A DNA stretch of 64,000 bases, from NCBI GenBank assembly GCA_947630485.1, contig CANRHU010000002.1, forward strand, positions 41,398 through 105,397. The letters run 5' to 3'. A program made the translations under genes and the position numbers. Below, one piece after another: positions 23,184-31,568 of this stretch (within the stretch, counting starts at the first letter, position 1; every line of letters begins with the position of its first letter). The stretch is from an uncultured Lachnospiraceae bacterium. GTDB taxonomy: Bacteria > Bacillota > Clostridia > Lachnospirales > Lachnospiraceae. The notes under the pieces were generated by a model, which saw only the letters and a program-made list of their open reading frames with translations, searched no databases and was not told the DNA's origin.

Positions 23184-24497
23184 ATGAAGAAGATACGGAT
23201 AGCATTATCAGTGGTTCTGATCTTGGCGGTTTGCGCCGCCTGGGCCGTACAGCTTGCGGGAGTGGGAAACATTGGAGCCGACTATAACAGATATGTTGAG
23301 AGTGCAGAGGAATATATGACACGTTCCCTGTACCAGAAAGCGGCTGAATCCTACAAGTCAGCGCTTCAGCTGAAAGAGGATAAGGAGATTCGCGACGCAT
23401 GGATCGAGGCCGGGCAGGCTGCTTATAATGATGGCGTTATGACGAAGGGGCAGTTTGCTGACACTCTTTCGGAGGCCTGTGATATATATCCGAAGAACGC
23501 TGCTTACTGGGAAATGCTTATGGAATTGTATCTGCAGAATTCTGATTATCAATCGGCCCATTCGGCGTACGCGAAGTCGCAGCGGGCTGGAGCGAAAAGC
23601 GAGAAGCTGACCGAATTAGGAATTACGGTGGATTATTCCTTTTCAGCGTCGAACAAAGAATATAAATCATTTTTCAGAAGTCCGGACGGATATTATACGC
23701 TGCAGGACGAGAAGGCCTGGGGCGTTATGGGGCCTGATTCCGAATGGCTTTACGAATGTGATTATCAATATATAAGTCCTGTCAGCGATGACCGGGCGGC
23801 TCTCTATGTCTCCGAAAAGGGACAGAGAATTGTGGACGGCAGCGGAGTGGTGCAGGCGATTGTCGCGGAGCCGATTACTTTGTCGCGGGCTGTTTCGGAC
23901 GGCCTTCTGCCGGTATGTGATGAGAGCGGTTCATGGCGTTATCTGAACTGTGAGGACAGTACATACGGCACGGCCAGCTATGAGGACGCGTCCGCATACA
24001 GGAATGGAATTGCCGCGGTGCAGACCTCCGGCGTATGGAAGCTGATCGGAATGGACGGAGAGCAGGTATCCGGGCAGAGCTTTGATGATATCCTGCTGTA
24101 TGGGAACGGAGATTATACCTGCAGTGACAGAATGGTTGCTTCCGTGAATGGAAGATATAATTTGTATAACGCAAAGGGAGAAGAAGTAAAGTCCTTAAAC
24201 GTGCGGAAGGCGGATGTTTTTCTGAATGATTATATAGCGTTTCAGGATGATTCCGGCAAATGGGGGTTTATGGATGCAGACGGAAAGACGGTGATAGAAC
24301 CGCAGTTTGCGGAGGCAAAGAGCTTTTCTGACGGACTGGCCGCCGTATCTGATGGGACACACTGGGGTTATATTGATCATCAGGGAAGGCTGGTAATTGA
24401 TTATCAGTTCCTTGAGGCCGATTATTTTACGGAGGACGGAGTGGCTTTTGTCAGATCGCTGAACGACCTTTATTATATGATAAAGCTGCGCTTCTGA
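23184..24497 (+). CDS. Exported TPR and WG-repeat protein
   Basis: A 437-residue protein. Residues 5-27 form a membrane anchor or signal. Residues 35-140 contain TPR-like helices (AEEYMTRSLYQKAAESYKSALQ). The rest is a WG-repeat beta region (WGVMGPDSEW, GKWGFMDADGKTVIEP, THWGYIDHQGRLVIDY). WG repeats bind proteins or wall material in known cases. The gene sits between the prepilin peptidase and TadE genes in a tightly packed operon, so a role outside the membrane in pilus assembly or wall passage is likely. No enzyme motif is visible. Confidence 0.8.
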   Translation: MKKIRIALSVVLILAVCAAWAVQLAGVGNIGADYNRYVESAEEYMTRSLYQKAAESYKSALQLKEDKEIRDAWIEAGQAAYNDGVMTKGQFADTLSEACDIYPKNAAYWEMLMELYLQNSDYQSAHSAYAKSQRAGAKSEKLTELGITVDYSFSASNKEYKSFFRSPDGYYTLQDEKAWGVMGPDSEWLYECDYQYISPVSDDRAALYVSEKGQRIVDGSGVVQAIVAEPITLSRAVSDGLLPVCDESGSWRYLNCEDSTYGTASYEDASAYRNGIAAVQTSGVWKLIGMDGEQVSGQSFDDILLYGNGDYTCSDRMVASVNGRYNLYNAKGEEVKSLNVRKADVFLNDYIAFQDDSGKWGFMDADGKTVIEPQFAEAKSFSDGLAAVSDGTHWGYIDHQGRLVIDYQFLEADYFTEDGVAFVRSLNDLYYMIKLRF

Positions 24498-24513
24498 GAG
24501 GAGAGAGGATTGT

Positions 24514-25158
24514 ATGCCGAAGAAGATCGGGCAGGACAAAGGAGAGGTCATGCTGGAAGGAATGATTATCATCGTTCTGACCATGCTGCTTCTGGTATGG
24601 ATTCTGGGCGTCGGATTCCTTTATTATCAGAGATTTCTGGTAACGTCGGTAACGAACGACGCTGCGGCCAAGGTGGCGGCTACATTTAACAATCCTGAAA
24701 GTGATCTTGTCATGGGATATATTGAGGAGGAAGACTTAACCAGCCGGGATCTGTACAGAGGATTTCGGGAATCACAGATGCTGGACGTAAATCAGGCGAA
24801 GGCCGAAGCTTACATAAAGTATATGCTGAAGAAAACTAATTTCGCGGGAACAATCGATGAGGATTCCGTAACCGTGGAGGTGAAGCTGGTTCCGGATTCC
24901 GCTCTGCGGCGTCATGTGAGAGTGCATACGGTATGTACGTTCAATACGCCTTTTGGCAGCGGGCTGGAGATATTCGGCATGAAAAGCAGGGCAACCTATG
25001 AGGCGACCGCGAGGGCGGACTGTACCGATATTATTGATTATTTGAACACGTCGGATTTCGCGGAATTCCAGTTAAGCGGTGGAGGAATATCGTCTAAGGT
25101 TGTGAAAATGATCAATTCAATCATGGATATTTTTAATCATATATATGTAAAGCGGTGA
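24514..25158 (+). CDS. TadE-like pseudopilin
   Basis: A 214-residue protein with the TadE-type N-terminus: a short basic stretch, DKGEVMLEGMIIIVLTMLLL with the conserved Glu near the start of the helix, and a single transmembrane segment at residues 14-38. The remainder is exported. TadE-like proteins are minor pseudopilins processed by the prepilin peptidase and act in pilus initiation. It precedes the 990-residue TadG-like gene by 10 bases. Confidence 0.82.
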   Translation: MPKKIGQDKGEVMLEGMIIIVLTMLLLVWILGVGFLYYQRFLVTSVTNDAAAKVAATFNNPESDLVMGYIEEEDLTSRDLYRGFRESQMLDVNQAKAEAYIKYMLKKTNFAGTIDEDSVTVEVKLVPDSALRRHVRVHTVCTFNTPFGSGLEIFGMKSRATYEATARADCTDIIDYLNTSDFAEFQLSGGGISSKVVKMINSIMDIFNHIYVKR

Positions 25159-25168
25159 GGTGCGGTTC

Positions 25169-28141
25169 ATGAGCAGACTGGCCCGGATCGGGAGGATCCT
25201 GAAAAACAGCTATTATCACAGATACAGATTTATCAATGGAACCAGAGGAGTCATTTCTCTTTTTTTGGCTATCTTGATGCTTCCGTTTACTACGATTGCG
25301 GGAAGTCTGATTAACGCGGCTCGTGTAAGCAGCGCAGTCGCCATATTCGATGAGGCGCTCTGCAACGCGTCGAACTCGACCCTTGGTACCTACGACAAAT
25401 TCTTACGCCAGCGGTTCGGACTGCTTGCCCTTAGCCAGGAGGTATCCGGGGGCGAACTCTCTCAGAAGGAAGTGGCGAAGATGATCTCGGATACCTTTAG
25501 GGAGTATATGAGGGAGAATCTGAAAACCCTGAGCAATACTTACGTTACCTCGGAAAGCGAGTCGGAGGGGATCTATTCTCTGGCGGATCCGGACGTGCTG
25601 ACATATCAGGTACTGGAATACAGTAAATACAGCGTGCCTTTGAAACTGGTAGAGGATGGCCTTGGACTGGAGGATATACTGGGTGATCTGGAGGATATGA
25701 TTCCTGGCAGCTCGTTCTTTGATTTTATCACGGAAGGAGCCGGCACGGTTGACAACGTATTGTCGCTTGCGGAGAGCACGGGCAAACTGAAGGATACCAT
25801 CAATGAGGCTATGACCGCGCAGACGAATTATACGAGCGCGTACAGCACGTTTGAATCGAGCGTATCTGCTTATAATGCCAAGAAGAATGAGATGGATTCA
25901 GCACTGGCGGCGATTCAGGAGACGATCGACAATCTGAATACGAAGGTTTCCGAGGCGGCAACGCAGATTAGTTTTCTGCAGCAGCAGATTACCGATCTGG
26001 AGATGTCTCAGGAGGAAGATGAGTCAGTTTACTCCGAGCAGATCAGCGAGCTAGAGCAGCAGATCACCAAGATCCAGGAGGACAACGAGAAAGATCTGAA
26101 AGCTCTTGAGGACGCGAAGGAAAATTACGATAACACGAAGCAAAACTACGAGTCGCAGCTGCGTACTCTTCAGACAAAGGCGGAGCAGAGCCGGTCGGCT
26201 TATGCGTCCAAGATAGGCGAACTGTCCCCCAAGCTGAAAAACGTTTACGATGATCTGACTACCGTTCAGGATAATATAACGTCGGTCACAAATTCGGTCG
26301 CGGAAACGACTACCAAGCTCGGTACGGGAGTGCTGGGCGAAATGAAGAATGACAATAAAAAACGGCAGGACGCGATGGACGATAAGGCCGGCAGTTCAGA
26401 CAGCGAGGACGTAAAGAAAGAAAAAGCCAGGCTGAAGGACGAGGCGGCCCAACTTGATAATATTGAAACCGTGGTAGATGCCCGTGAGCAGGCTTACACA
26501 AACGGTATGAAAGAGATGAATGATCAGATCGGCGAGTTCGATAAAAGCATCTATTCGACGGCTGTTTCCGGGCTGAACACTCTGAAGTCGAGGATCGACT
26601 CCTACAAGACTGATGTAATCAGCCCCGGGGCTGACGGGAGCTCGGAGTTTAGTTCCATGGAGGCAGTGAGCCGTTCGGCCCATTATCTGGAAATGCAGGG
26701 ACTCCTGACTAAAGAGGCGGTAGAGCAGGCGGAGAAGGAATTTGTCGCACAGACAGTAAAAGCGTCTGTGTGGACGGTGATCAAGACGATCATCAGTTTC
26801 TTCGAGGCGCTGTTCTCTCTGAAAACGATCTATGACCAGAAGTTGGGCGCTGTGATCGATATGGGCTACTATGATAACACGTATCACGGTCTGCCGTCAG
26901 TCAAGAACAAGAAGAGGTCGGAGTATCCGCTGTTTGAGGGATCCGATGTAAAAAAAGACCGGGAGCGTTCTCAGGACTTCAAGGAGCTTTTCGGCGATTT
27001 CTCCGCTGAGGAGAGCAGTCTGCCCTCCAGCTTCGACTTGTTCCAGGCGCTTGAGAATATTTTCAGCGCTTTCGCAACGATCACGGGCGGGATTGGAAAG
27101 CTGGTGAGCGGAATCGGCTTTCTGGAGCTCGCCAAGCTGCTCAAGGAAATGTTTAACGCCGTGACGACCATTGTCAATAATATCTCCGGGATTTTTGTGT
27201 ACCTTTCCAGTCTGTTTAGTAATTTTGCAGAGCGTTTGGGGAGTAAGATTCTGTTAGCAGGATACATCCACTATATGCTTTCTGATCGTATGACTTATGA
27301 CGGCGGATCGGCACTTACAGGGACATCCTTTAATAAGAGAGACCAGGATCCCACTTCTGTCCTTCCGTCCAGTGAGATAACGGATATGCTGGCCCTGATC
27401 ACGAGCATATATAAGGCTGTGACGGGTGGAAATGAAAAATGCTTTGTAGGAGCGGAGAAGGAATACGTTATGTTCGGCTCCATCTCAGAGATCGTGAACC
27501 AGACGGCTGTCTTCGGATGCATCTATCTTGTAAGGCTGGTCTCCAATCTGGTGCCGATCTTTACGAATACGGAGGTACAGGCTATAGCGTCCGCGGCTAC
27601 GATCGCTTATCCGATCGTGATGCTGATCTATGTGCTGGCTGAGCCGCTTATAGATACGATCCTGATGGTAAACGGCACGGCGATGCGTCTGATCAAGTCG
27701 AAGATCTATCTGACGCCTTCCGGTATTGTGGATTTGGTGGAAGCGCTTGCAGGCATATCGCTGAGCACGGCGACCGCTGAGGAGCTGAAAGGCTCGTTCG
27801 GCAAAGTTGATATACCCAAAGACACGAGTAAGAAAAAGAATACGGGTCTGGATGTGGGAAAGTATTTCACGGTAGACTATTCAGAAACCTTGTTCCTTTT
27901 GATGCTTGTGTTTACATCGCCAACTACGATGATCGAGCGGCTGAGCGATATTATTGAGATGGAAGCTGTGGAGAATATTGCCAATAATACAGGGCTGGAG
28001 GCCTCAAACGGTCTGTACGATCTGGATTACAGCTATACGTACATCCGGACGGAAGCCACATTTACGATGCATGAGTTCTTCCCGATTACCAAAGAGGCGA
28101 TCGGCTTTAACAAGAAACGTATTGTATATAAAGGATATTAA
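25169..28141 (+). CDS. Giant TadG-like pilus protein with coiled coil
   Basis: A 990-residue protein. It begins with a TadG-type anchor (GTRGVISLFLAILMLPFTTI, residues 25-44). Residues about 225-470 are a long coiled coil rich in Gln, Glu and Lys (ITDLEMSQEEDESVYSEQIS). Glycine-rich hydrophobic stretches lie near 530, 640-720 and 790-860. The C-terminal part has no domain I recognise. TadG proteins are normally 300-600 residues. The ATG at 25169 is chosen over a GTG at 25160 because GTGAGGTG precedes it at a good distance. It is the largest gene of the pilus assembly set and a candidate for spanning the thick wall. Confidence 0.75.
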   Translation: MSRLARIGRILKNSYYHRYRFINGTRGVISLFLAILMLPFTTIAGSLINAARVSSAVAIFDEALCNASNSTLGTYDKFLRQRFGLLALSQEVSGGELSQKEVAKMISDTFREYMRENLKTLSNTYVTSESESEGIYSLADPDVLTYQVLEYSKYSVPLKLVEDGLGLEDILGDLEDMIPGSSFFDFITEGAGTVDNVLSLAESTGKLKDTINEAMTAQTNYTSAYSTFESSVSAYNAKKNEMDSALAAIQETIDNLNTKVSEAATQISFLQQQITDLEMSQEEDESVYSEQISELEQQITKIQEDNEKDLKALEDAKENYDNTKQNYESQLRTLQTKAEQSRSAYASKIGELSPKLKNVYDDLTTVQDNITSVTNSVAETTTKLGTGVLGEMKNDNKKRQDAMDDKAGSSDSEDVKKEKARLKDEAAQLDNIETVVDAREQAYTNGMKEMNDQIGEFDKSIYSTAVSGLNTLKSRIDSYKTDVISPGADGSSEFSSMEAVSRSAHYLEMQGLLTKEAVEQAEKEFVAQTVKASVWTVIKTIISFFEALFSLKTIYDQKLGAVIDMGYYDNTYHGLPSVKNKKRSEYPLFEGSDVKKDRERSQDFKELFGDFSAEESSLPSSFDLFQALENIFSAFATITGGIGKLVSGIGFLELAKLLKEMFNAVTTIVNNISGIFVYLSSLFSNFAERLGSKILLAGYIHYMLSDRMTYDGGSALTGTSFNKRDQDPTSVLPSSEITDMLALITSIYKAVTGGNEKCFVGAEKEYVMFGSISEIVNQTAVFGCIYLVRLVSNLVPIFTNTEVQAIASAATIAYPIVMLIYVLAEPLIDTILMVNGTAMRLIKSKIYLTPSGIVDLVEALAGISLSTATAEELKGSFGKVDIPKDTSKKKNTGLDVGKYFTVDYSETLFLLMLVFTSPTTMIERLSDIIEMEAVENIANNTGLEASNGLYDLDYSYTYIRTEATFTMHEFFPITKEAIGFNKKRIVYKGY

Positions 28142-28144
28142 ACG

Positions 28145-28801
28145 ATGAAGAGGTTAAGGTCGGAGAGAGGACTGCTGTCGCTGGAGGCAAGCATAGCGGT
28201 AACGATATTTTTATTTCTGATGCTGTTTATGTACAGTTATTTCATTGTGTTTGAGGCGAGGAATGAGATCGCCCATGTGCTGCTGGCTACCACCAACAGC
28301 CTGTCGTTGGATCCGTATGGCAGTGAAAGTGTGCAGGATTCAGGAGCGGTCGGACAGTTTATATCTCTGGTCTATCATATTTCGCAGGATTCCTACGGAC
28401 GTGACGAGCCGGGTGAGGGTTTTGTAAATATGATGCCATGGACCCGGGCACTGACATTTGGGATCGATGAGAATACATGGGACGGCAGTCTCTATGTACC
28501 GGGAGAGATCCCGGAGGCAGATGAGTACGGCAATGCCGGCGCCGAGTCGGAACTTCTCGGATCGGTTGTGAAGGCGCGCTTCGTGGCTTACCTGGCGGGC
28601 GGCGACGAGGCGGCTGCGGATCGGATTTTGAAACGGTTCCATGTGGTGAACGGTCTGGACGGGCTGGATTTTTCCGGGACCCATGTCGCATCATCCAAAA
28701 TCTATGTGAATGTCAGGTATACGCTGGAATATGAGTATAAGGTTTTTAATCTTGGAACAATGAGCTTTGAGCAGTCAGCCTGTTCGAAATTATGGGAATA
28801 G
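28145..28801 (+). CDS. Second TadE-like pseudopilin
   Basis: A 218-residue protein starting MKRLRSERGLLSLEASIAVT. The ERG-x-x-SLEAS motif is the prepilin-type processing region with Glu at the +5 position, followed by one hydrophobic segment (to residue 36). The rest is an exported domain of about 180 residues without recognised motifs. It begins 3 bases after the TadG-like gene. Two TadE-like proteins plus TadG form the usual minor pilin set. Confidence 0.82.
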   Translation: MKRLRSERGLLSLEASIAVTIFLFLMLFMYSYFIVFEARNEIAHVLLATTNSLSLDPYGSESVQDSGAVGQFISLVYHISQDSYGRDEPGEGFVNMMPWTRALTFGIDENTWDGSLYVPGEIPEADEYGNAGAESELLGSVVKARFVAYLAGGDEAAADRILKRFHVVNGLDGLDFSGTHVASSKIYVNVRYTLEYEYKVFNLGTMSFEQSACSKLWE

Positions 28802-28816
28802 GGGAGGAGAAGGACC

Positions 28817-30571
28817 ATGAGCAGATTCAGTTACGAAAATCAGGGAAGCACTACTTACCTCGTGTGCACACTGGAGCCGGAGGAGACTCTGGACACCATG
28901 AGCCTAGGAATGATTACAAATAACCATATCTCAGGGCTTGTGTCTGCAATCTTTATGCAGATGAACGCGGAACAGTACATTAAGTACAACGTATCCTCTC
29001 GGATTCCGGTCAGTCAGCTGTTTACCGGGATCGTCAATAAAAAGAGGCTTCTGGGGGTATTCCAGGGGGTTGTGAATGCGCTGCTGAACGCGGAGGACTA
29101 TATGATCGATTCGGATTCGCTTCTGCTGGATCTGGACTATATTTTCGCGGAAGTGTCATCTTGCGATACGGTTCTGATCTGTTTGCCGGTGTCAGTTGCG
29201 AACCGGGTACATACGGATGTAGGGGCCTTTTTCAAGAATATCATGTTTAGTACTCAGTTTGATCAGACAGAAAACTGCAGCTATGTGGCAAAGATACTCA
29301 GCTATCTGAACAGCGCGCCCACGTTTTCAGTGCCGAATTTTGCTGAACTGATCAAAGAAATTCAGAATGAGTCCGCACCGCAGCCTGTGTACCAGCAGTC
29401 GGTAATGCCGGCAGCACAGTTTGTTCAGCCGGCAGTATCTCAGCCGCAGCAGAAGCCGGCGCAATCTCAGCCGGTTTCGCCTCAGCCTGCCCAGCCGTCT
29501 GTACGGCCGGCGTATCAGCAGGCAGCTCAGCCTGGTCCGGCGTACCAACAGCCGCCTCAGCTTGCCCAGTCGGTTCCGCGGCAGACTCAAAAGACCGCGG
29601 CATCAAAGCCATCGGGGAGTCCGAAGCCTGCGGTAACGCCCAGCTTTAATATTCCTAATATGCCGCAGGCGCCGGGCAGCTGCGCACAGGCCGTGCCGCC
29701 GCCTGCCGCGGCAGGCGGTGGAGAGGAGAAGATCAGTCTCTTCTATCTGCTTCAGCATTATAACAAGGATAACGCCGCCATATATAAAGCCCAGAAAGAA
29801 GCTGCCAAGCAAGCCAAGCAGGCGGGTGCGAAACAGAAGAGTGGCAAGGCGGAAGGTAAAAAGAAGGCTGCGGTTCAGTCACAGCCGGTACCCGGCTATG
29901 CGGTTCCAGGTCGGCAAGAAGCGCCGGAGGCGGCGTCCGGTTACGCGGTTCTCGGACAGCCCGGAGATCCTACAGCAGGAAGCGCAGGTCAGGCAGCGCA
30001 CCCAGCCATATCTGTGTCACCGCAGTCCGCAGTAGGAAGTGCAGGTCAAGCAGTGCATCTAGCTATGTTTGTGCCGCCGCAACCCGCGGCAGGGAACGCG
30101 GGTCAGGGAGTGCGTCCGAGTATGTCCATGCCGGTATCCCCCGCACCGGGAAGCGGCATGTCTTCTCCTCAGTTCATGACGGCAGATGCTGATTTCGGCG
30201 ATACCGTCTATATGGGAGAAGGTGACGGGGAATCTGACGACACGGTCACACGTTTCAATGATCCGGGCCAGCAGATCCGTCCGCATCTGATCCGGCAGTC
30301 GAACAACGAGCGAATTCCCATCGAGAGAGAATTATTCAGGATCGGTCGGGATGAGAGCTATAACGACTATGTGGTCAGCAACAATAAAAGCGTGGGCCGC
30401 AGCCATTGTCATATCGTGTCCAGGGACGGAGAGTATTTCATTGTGGACGATAATTCGAAGAACCACACATATGTCAACGGAATGGAGATTACGTCCGGAA
30501 CTGAGGTAAAGCTGACGCACGCGGCGCACATCAGTCTCTCGAATGAAGAATTTGAATTCAGACTATTTTAG
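28817..30571 (+). CDS. FHA-domain phosphothreonine-binding protein
   Basis: A 584-residue cytoplasmic protein. Residues 1-185 form an alpha/beta domain that, in clostridial relatives, precedes FHA (DUF6382 type). Residues 190-490 are low-complexity, rich in Pro, Gln and Ala, with repeats such as VGSAGQAVHLA and AAGNAGQGVRPS. Residues about 500-584 are the FHA domain: FRIGRDESYNDYVV, NKSVGRSHCHIV and DDNSKNHTYVNG supply the phosphothreonine-binding Arg, Ser-His and Asn residues. It lies between the pilus genes and the PP2C/kinase genes and probably docks onto kinase-modified pilus proteins. Confidence 0.88.
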   Translation: MSRFSYENQGSTTYLVCTLEPEETLDTMSLGMITNNHISGLVSAIFMQMNAEQYIKYNVSSRIPVSQLFTGIVNKKRLLGVFQGVVNALLNAEDYMIDSDSLLLDLDYIFAEVSSCDTVLICLPVSVANRVHTDVGAFFKNIMFSTQFDQTENCSYVAKILSYLNSAPTFSVPNFAELIKEIQNESAPQPVYQQSVMPAAQFVQPAVSQPQQKPAQSQPVSPQPAQPSVRPAYQQAAQPGPAYQQPPQLAQSVPRQTQKTAASKPSGSPKPAVTPSFNIPNMPQAPGSCAQAVPPPAAAGGGEEKISLFYLLQHYNKDNAAIYKAQKEAAKQAKQAGAKQKSGKAEGKKKAAVQSQPVPGYAVPGRQEAPEAASGYAVLGQPGDPTAGSAGQAAHPAISVSPQSAVGSAGQAVHLAMFVPPQPAAGNAGQGVRPSMSMPVSPAPGSGMSSPQFMTADADFGDTVYMGEGDGESDDTVTRFNDPGQQIRPHLIRQSNNERIPIERELFRIGRDESYNDYVVSNNKSVGRSHCHIVSRDGEYFIVDDNSKNHTYVNGMEITSGTEVKLTHAAHISLSNEEFEFRLF

Positions 30572-30582
30572 AGGTGACGCGT

Positions 30583-31374
30583 ATGGACTTCTGGGTATCG
30601 GCTTCGACGGATGTAGGAATTAAGAAACAGATTAACCAGGATAGTCTTTTTGCGCGCAGGTTCGAGTCGCCGAACGGGACGATGGCATTTGCTGTGCTGT
30701 GCGACGGTATGGGCGGCCTGGCCTATGGGGAGCTGGCCAGTTCCCTTCTGGTGAGCGCGTTCTCCGACTGGATGTACGAGCAGCTTCCCGCCATTTTCGG
30801 AGACAGAATTCAGGATCATGTAATCCGGAAGCAGTGGACCGATCTGATCGCCGTTAAAAACAGCTGGCTTCATGCCTACGGACTTCAGAATCAGTGTCGG
30901 GTGGGAACTACCGTAACTGCGCTGCTTCTGACGCAGAGCAGATATTATCTGTTGAATATTGGCGATTCCCGCGCTTACGAGATCGGTAGACAGGTCATTC
31001 AGATGACGCAGGATCACACCCTGGTAGCAGAGGAGATTCGTTTGGGGAATCTCACGCCGGAACAGGCGGAGCAGTCGCCGATCCGTAATGTTCTGTCCAG
31101 ATGCGTGGGTGTTATGGATACAGTACAGCCAGACCTGTTCTTTGGTGATGTGCGCCCGGGCGCCGCGTATGTGCTCTGCTCAGATGGCTTCCGCCACAAG
31201 ATTACCGAGAAAGAGCTTAAGCAGTATCTTTTGGCTGACATCATGAGCGAACAGGAAATGAAGCAGCAGGAAGAATATTTGATTGATTTAAATAAATATC
31301 GGGGCGAGACAGATAATATTTCGGTTATAACGATACGGGCGATAGGGGAGGGGACAGAAACATGGATTGGCTGA
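30583..31374 (+). CDS. PP2C-family Ser/Thr phosphatase
   Basis: A 263-residue metal-dependent phosphatase. STDVGIKKQINQDSLF, LCDGMGGLAYGE, GTTVTALLL, NIGDSRAYEI, LCSDGFRHKIT and RGETDNISVI are the PP2C motifs in order, with all metal-binding aspartates present. It would remove phosphates placed by the kinase two genes downstream. The ATG at 30583 has GAGGTG 6 bases upstream. It overlaps the small membrane protein gene by 13 bases. Confidence 0.93.
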   Translation: MDFWVSASTDVGIKKQINQDSLFARRFESPNGTMAFAVLCDGMGGLAYGELASSLLVSAFSDWMYEQLPAIFGDRIQDHVIRKQWTDLIAVKNSWLHAYGLQNQCRVGTTVTALLLTQSRYYLLNIGDSRAYEIGRQVIQMTQDHTLVAEEIRLGNLTPEQAEQSPIRNVLSRCVGVMDTVQPDLFFGDVRPGAAYVLCSDGFRHKITEKELKQYLLADIMSEQEMKQQEEYLIDLNKYRGETDNISVITIRAIGEGTETWIG

Positions 31375-31547
31375 CAGATGAGATGTTGCTTTATGGAGGA
31401 CTTACCGCTGCCGGAGGAGCCCTGTTGCTGTCCTTTCTGTATTTCTGCTTCTCACAGATTGCGAAGACGCGGCTGAGGGCACGTCTGGACTCGGAGTACG
31501 GCGAAAGGAAGAAAGGACCCGGCAAACGCAAGGGAAAGAAGAAATAA
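31362..31547 (+). CDS. Small single-pass membrane protein
   Basis: A 61-residue protein with one hydrophobic segment (LLYGGLTAAGGALLLSFLYF, about residues 9-28) and a very basic tail (ERKKGPGKRKGKKK). Its start overlaps the phosphatase gene and GGGGAGGGG lies upstream of the ATG. The kinase gene begins 21 bases after its stop. It could recruit the phosphatase or kinase to the membrane; this is inference from position. Confidence 0.72.
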   Translation: MDWLTDEMLLYGGLTAAGGALLLSFLYFCFSQIAKTRLRARLDSEYGERKKGPGKRKGKKK

Positions 31548-31568
31548 CAGGCGGAGGTACTATGAGAC

